DNA of 64,000 bases from Timema cristinae (Eukaryota > Arthropoda > Insecta > Phasmatodea > Timematidae). Shown here in pieces: positions 59,500 to 64,000 of the stretch (positions are counted from its first letter, which is position 1; every line of letters begins with the position of its first letter). The DNA lies in contig JBCFYV010011164.1 of the NCBI GenBank assembly GCA_039000515.1, forward strand, positions 49,796,036-49,860,035, given 5' to 3'. Position numbers and translations under genes: made by a program. A model generated the notes under the pieces. It did no database searches, was not told where the DNA came from, and worked only from the letters and a program-made list of their open reading frames with translations.

Positions 59500-60960
59500 A
59501 GTCGCATTCTATTCTTGGGACGAGACGTGGTGGGCTTACTCTGCCAGTTCAAGTTCGCCTTTTCGTGAGAGAATCTCAAGACAATGGAACTGTGGGAAAT
59601 ATCGCCAATTTACCGGCTACGGAGATCCCGCACGCAACTCGTCGGCTCGGGGCGCTAATGAGGACGCAATTTTCCAGAAGACGTAAAAGACGGACGTAAA
59701 CAAAATGAGACATTGGTTCGCTGCAAACTCGCCCTCTGTTCGGAGGTCAAGGAAATATTGTCACTGCTCTCGGCCGACAGTAGGTGCTGCCATCTACAGC
59801 TCAGTGCGAAAAAAAAAACAAGAATGTAGTGAAAGTCAATGACGGGCACTTTCGAACAAATCGAATATGTTACCCGCATGACCCGCGCCGGTCGGCACGC
59901 GGACTAAGGTTCCACTTCACACAGGCGTTTTCTCAACGTGCGTAATTAACTCCACGCGTTTTGACTCTAGGGTCTTCACCCAAACGACTTTATACCCCGT
60001 GGTTTTAGGTGGATACCGTGAATCATCTCTCTACTACCCAACAGTACGATACTTTAGCAGACAGTATAAGGACCGTACCCAGATTTGTTCTTCTACAACA
60101 ACTAAAAATCCCTCTAGAAGAAATTTAAATTGTTTTTTTTAAAATAATAGGGTTTGTAGGTATTATGAATTTTATAAGATTCCAATACGCTAATAGCCTA
60201 GGCAATGAAGAGGAATACGAAACATGTTTTAATAATACTTTCTGTGGGCGGGGGTTGAGACCCCTAAACACTCCTCTTTGGTATGGCCCTGATCAGTAAG
60301 TATACCCTGATTTTGGTTGGAAGAACAGTAGAGAACATTTAAACATATTTTTTGCGGTCAAGATTGAAAACAGTTTACTATATTATTTGTGTTATTTAAT
60401 ATCTAACTGTATTGATAATGTCTATAAAAAGTGACAGCTGCAAATAACCTGACTTGATGTATGAATATATTAAAATTGTTTTAATAACTAACGTATAATG
60501 TTCTTCCTACCAAAATTATATTATAAATGTCTTCACTCAATGAAGAACAACCAATTGTATCATTATATTAGGCCGCAGGATGCAAAAGGGGAAAGGAAAC
60601 AAATTCAGTTTTGGTTCACCCACTGGAGAGTGTGCTGTTGAGTGAGGATGTGTTTCATTAAATAAGGGCACACACATAGCTAATGAGTTATTTCTGCAAA
60701 GGCAGGCGCGAGGAACCAAATATGACCTTGAACCAAGAAAACAATTACAAGTGAGCGCAAGGTAAGTAACCGGCCGTGTGAAAGGTCTCCCCATCTCTTC
60801 CTTTGAAGTAGTGCTACCGGCATCGTCGACCTCTCAGAAGAAGTTGAGAGAGAGCATTCAAATTAAGCTCAACCCCTGTTAGTTGCAAGGTATGGCGACA
60901 TCCACCTACGTCTCTGTTTAAAAAGACAACGCAGTTTTGTGAACAGAAACGCACCTGGAT
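59500..60960. other. Noncoding stretch
   Basis: No gene is recognised. The word AAAAGTGACAGCTGCAAATA at about 60426 and AAAAGTGACAGCCGCAGATC at about 39390 show another dispersed repeat family. The CAAACGACTTTATACCCC word near 59980 relates to the array at 53.9 kb. Confidence 0.45.
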
Positions 60961-60982
60961 GACCACACCTTTTTTCTTTTAG

Positions 60983-61016
60983 GAAGCTTCGAGAAGGAAA
61001 TGTCGCTTGATATATA
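60983..61016 (+). promoter_or_regulatory. Heat-shock element followed by TATA, plus strand
   Basis: A perfect GAAGCTTCGAGAA lies at 60983-60995, and TATATA at 61011-61016 follows 15 bp later. The 13-mer is identical to the one at 54908-54920, and both are followed by a TATATA word at close spacing. No protein frame is recognised downstream. It may be a true inducible promoter, or part of a repeat. Confidence 0.45.
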
Positions 61017-61625
61017 CCCCTTCAGGGTACGCATCTCTTCACTTTCCTTCCTGACGAGGAGCCGTGTAGGTGGATTCTATGACATCTTAATCTGTGTTCT
61101 AAATGTCACGTGTCGGGAATTATCATGATTATAAAGTAATAGTCGGGCTTTTATTAAAATCTACAACGTGTGAAATATCTAGCAAAAACTGTTTATCTAC
61201 TTAAAATAAAAAACACAAGAACTTTTAATTTATAAAATAAGACATCATGGGGGGGGGGGGGGGACACTAACGGGACACTAATGTAATTAGGCCTACTAAG
61301 TTTAATTTGTGTATTCGCAGTATAAACACCTCATGTGGTGTATTTTTAAGACTGGGAATGGGGTTAGTGAATACCACATGAACTCTTTTCCTCTTTCCTC
61401 AGGTACGCCACTAGAATTAGTCTTGGAAGTTTAGTGACGAAGTGTTTTATTTATATGCTTAACGAGCACTTTATAGTACAGACAGAACCATCTGGAATCG
61501 AAACGAGGTTCTCTAGACTTGCCACTTAGACACGAATCCCAGTTTAATAACTTTTCAACTGTCGTAAAGAGTCAAAATTACCGTGAATGGAATACTATAT
61601 AGTTTTGGTAGCTTTATATTGATTT
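61017..61625. other. Noncoding stretch with a G homopolymer
   Basis: Downstream of the TATA word at 61011. A run of G lies at about 61250-61263. No coding or repeat family is recognised. Confidence 0.4.
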
Positions 61626-61830
61626 GGTGCACCATGTCTTAGTACCCAACCGGACTACCCTCATATTTTCACCAATGAGATAGGAGTGAGGAAGATAAAA
61701 TTCATAGAAACTTACCCACATTTTCGTGGAGGCAGGTCGGTAAAACCATTTAGAAAATAAACACCCTCATTCCATCCGGCCGAGATTAGAACCCGATACT
61801 CCGTTACTGGCTACCCATAATCGACTATGC
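61626..61830 (-). mobile_element. SINE family A-like, old copy
   Basis: GGTGCACCATGTCTTAGTAC at the tail, GATAGGAGTGAGGAAGATAA in the body, CACATTTTCGTGGAGG, AAAACCATTTAGAAAATAAA and CCGAGATTAGAACCCGATAC at box B follow the family order in reverse complement. Confidence 0.8.
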
Positions 61831-62117
61831 TGACGTTTCTGTTCAAGGGCGCACAATTGCGGGTGGCAGACATTATTGATCAACCTTTCGGTAAAGAAAC
61901 CTTAAGTTAGACCATGATGGTAGGCTCGCATTGCACTTTTCAGCCTTTGACAGAAGAGGTATTGGTTCAAATCCAGGTTGGAAGCACTGGGGAATTAATT
62001 TTGCGTATTGTTTTCCCATTATTTATCCAGTCAAATAGCAATGCATTTCTTCTAAACTACCCTAAAGATTGTCGTTAATGACGCTTACACTAGTAGCCTA
62101 CATAAAACAAAGCAAAT

Positions 62118-62322
62118 GACTCCTCAACTCTCTCGACCAAGGCCGAGGTCCCGTGTCTCGAGTCACAGCCGGGTTGAGGCTCAGTAGTATCAGCTCTGAC
62201 TCCTCAACTCTCTCGACCAAGGCCGAGGTCCCGGTGCCTCCAGTCACAGCCGGGTTGAGGCTCAGTAGTATCAGCTCTGACTCCTCAACTCTCTCGACCA
62301 AGGCCGAGGTCCCGTGTCTCGA
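62118..62322. repeat. Tandem repeat, 80-81 bp unit, about 2.5 copies
   Basis: GACTCCTCAACTCTCTCGAC CAAGGCCGAGGTCCC starts at 62118, 62198 and 62279. Between starts lies CACAGCCGGGTTGAGGCTCA GTAGTATCAGCTCT. Copies differ by one indel and a few substitutions. GC-rich for this window. Confidence 0.93.
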
Positions 62323-62999
62323 TGGTCTGTTGTGTGCCTCCAATCGCAGCTTGTTTACGAAAGTGTGTATTTAGGTTGAGCGGGATGGACAGCCAGACAA
62401 GTGGAGTGTGTCAGATCCCCTCTCAGTCTTACATCATACACTTGACAGTCTCACAGTTTAGAAAGTCCAGCCCGAGGCTGGGTTCGAACCTACATCAGAC
62501 GCCGTGGTATGTTAGGCCTATTCTACACTAGAGGCTAAAGCCCGGCGGTTTTGCCACTCACTAGCTTACGCCCCCGAAATCTTGAATCTACATCTGACTG
62601 TCAAATCGCGACTGTTAAACAGCTATCAAAACGCTACTGATCCTACACTAGCGGTTTAAATGCCGCGGTTGTTGCTTCCACTTGTGCAGAATGGTTTAAA
62701 AATGGACATTGTACAGGCCTGTTGTATTACGAGACTTATTTTGTGGGAGGAAAAAAAAACTCGTCAAAAGAGACGTTGGTGGACACCCCACATGATCGAA
62801 CCGTCTCTCAACGGGACAGTTTCATATTATGTTTGTGAATCACAGAGACGTTCTTTCTGTACTATAGAATGTATGTGGTTTCATTTGATGAATGAGTGAA
62901 TGAAAATATTGCAAAACGTGATACCATCTTGAGGAAGAGTATTTATTATTGTTGCTGAAAGACTTGTTGTGACATTGAGGCACAACTGTCTGTTAACGC

Positions 63000-63357
63000 C
63001 TGGCGATTGGGGGCCAATTAAAGCGTTATTGAAATATTATATTGATATTTGACCCGCGATACGGCGCCAATTAATAAGAAACGGATTATAATCATGATAT
63101 TGCTCTGTGATTGATTACGATATTGGGCTTTGCGATGAATACTACGCGAGCATGCCTTACTGCGCACTTGCTCGCGATTATATGGTCTGAGTATATTTTA
63201 TACTTATAATTATGAACTTAGAAACACTTTTGATGTTGTACACGTTTTATTTATATGATTACACCATCGGTACTGAATATATTATATTAAATTATATGAT
63301 TTACGGATTGTTTTTATACAATATTAAATGTTCTGTGTGTAATGCTATATTCTCTTA
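63000..63357. repeat. Dispersed repeat R, copy 2, left part
   Basis: It shares GCATGCCTTACTGCGCACTT, TTTTGATGTTGTACACG and TTACGGATTGTTTTT with 45070-45240. GCGAGCA/TGCTCGC around that first word forms a local stem. The left limit is approximate. Confidence 0.75.
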
Positions 63358-63630
<273 letters not shown>

Positions 63631-63633
63631 TTA

Positions 63634-63920
63634 TATTACCGGCCTTTCCTATGGATTCATACGCACAAGCTGCTTATATATGACCTAACCATTACCTCTT
63701 GGGACCCTTGTCAAAAGTTTTAAAACTAACTAATAGAAAGACTCCTGGCGACAGGTGTTGTAAAGGATGGCTTCCTATTGGGTAGAGGGAGCTAGCGTCA
63801 CAAGATTTTGCTAAATATTACGGAGTTAATCTTTTAAGGAAAAAAAAAAGTTACTCCATCCATTACTTTTTTAATATATGAGAGGGGTCCAAAACAGTAT
63901 AGTTACAAAATGTACCCAAA
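63634..63920. repeat. Dispersed repeat R, copy 2, right part
   Basis: ATGGATTCATACGCACAAGC, TGCTTATATATGACCTAACC, AAACTAACTAATAGAAAG and ATATGAGAGGGG match 49985-50300. It shows the intact site where copy 1 received its LINE insertion. Confidence 0.85.
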
Positions 63921-64000
63921 TGTGCTTAAAAGGAGGCTGGAAAACTTTTTATATTATATGACATATACAACAATACTCTTTAAATGTTACTTTGAAAATT

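Overview
This is eukaryotic nuclear DNA, most likely from an arthropod and probably an insect with a fairly large, AT-rich, repeat-rich genome. The evidence is spliced genes with consensus GT/AG junctions and long introns, a recognisable animal CLUH gene, many tRNA-derived SINEs, LINE remnants of RTE-like and jockey type, and hAT elements. The species cannot be named from the window. Two 100-N gaps (22812-22911, 53656-53755) mark scaffold joins of unknown size.

Layout. 0.6-2.1 kb, + strand: the last three exons of CLUH, whose cytosolic RNA-binding product supports nuclear-encoded mitochondrial mRNAs. 2.1-15 kb: AT-rich, SINE-free sequence without genes, broken by one decayed hAT element. 15-18.4 kb: SINEs and two broken RTE-like LINE tails. 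18.4-25 kb: intergenic or intronic, with a gap. 25.0-34.0 kb, - strand: five phase-compatible exons of a second gene encoding a long, charged, proline/serine-rich, probably disordered protein that I do not recognise. It points tail-to-tail at CLUH; both its first and last exons are missing. 30-40 kb: dense SINEs, short tandem repeats, two foldback MITEs and a possible 1.26-kb element. 40.9-43.2 kb: two adjacent minisatellites, with 42-bp and 111-bp units. 44.9-50.3 kb: a dispersed repeat split by a 4.7-kb insertion carrying a dead jockey-type LINE. 52.5-53.4 kb: a 932-bp hAT element with a perfect 8-bp target duplication. 54.9 and 61.0 kb: heat-shock-element plus TATA arrangements without a recognisable protein gene. 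58.7-64 kb: two young SINEs, a small tandem repeat and a second copy of the dispersed repeat.

Themes. (1) At least two SINE families with different tRNA-like heads share the same 3' tail, and four copies have perfect 12-14 bp target duplications, so one LINE machinery probably moved both. (2) Both real genes carry single-base frame breaks, mostly in short homopolymers, inside otherwise open exons with intact splice sites. That pattern fits assembly indel error better than gene death. (3) No prokaryotic, CRISPR or viral system is present. The items most worth following are the unrecognised gene, the tail-sharing SINEs, the minisatellite with an 8-unit higher-order repeat, and the orphan heat-shock promoters.
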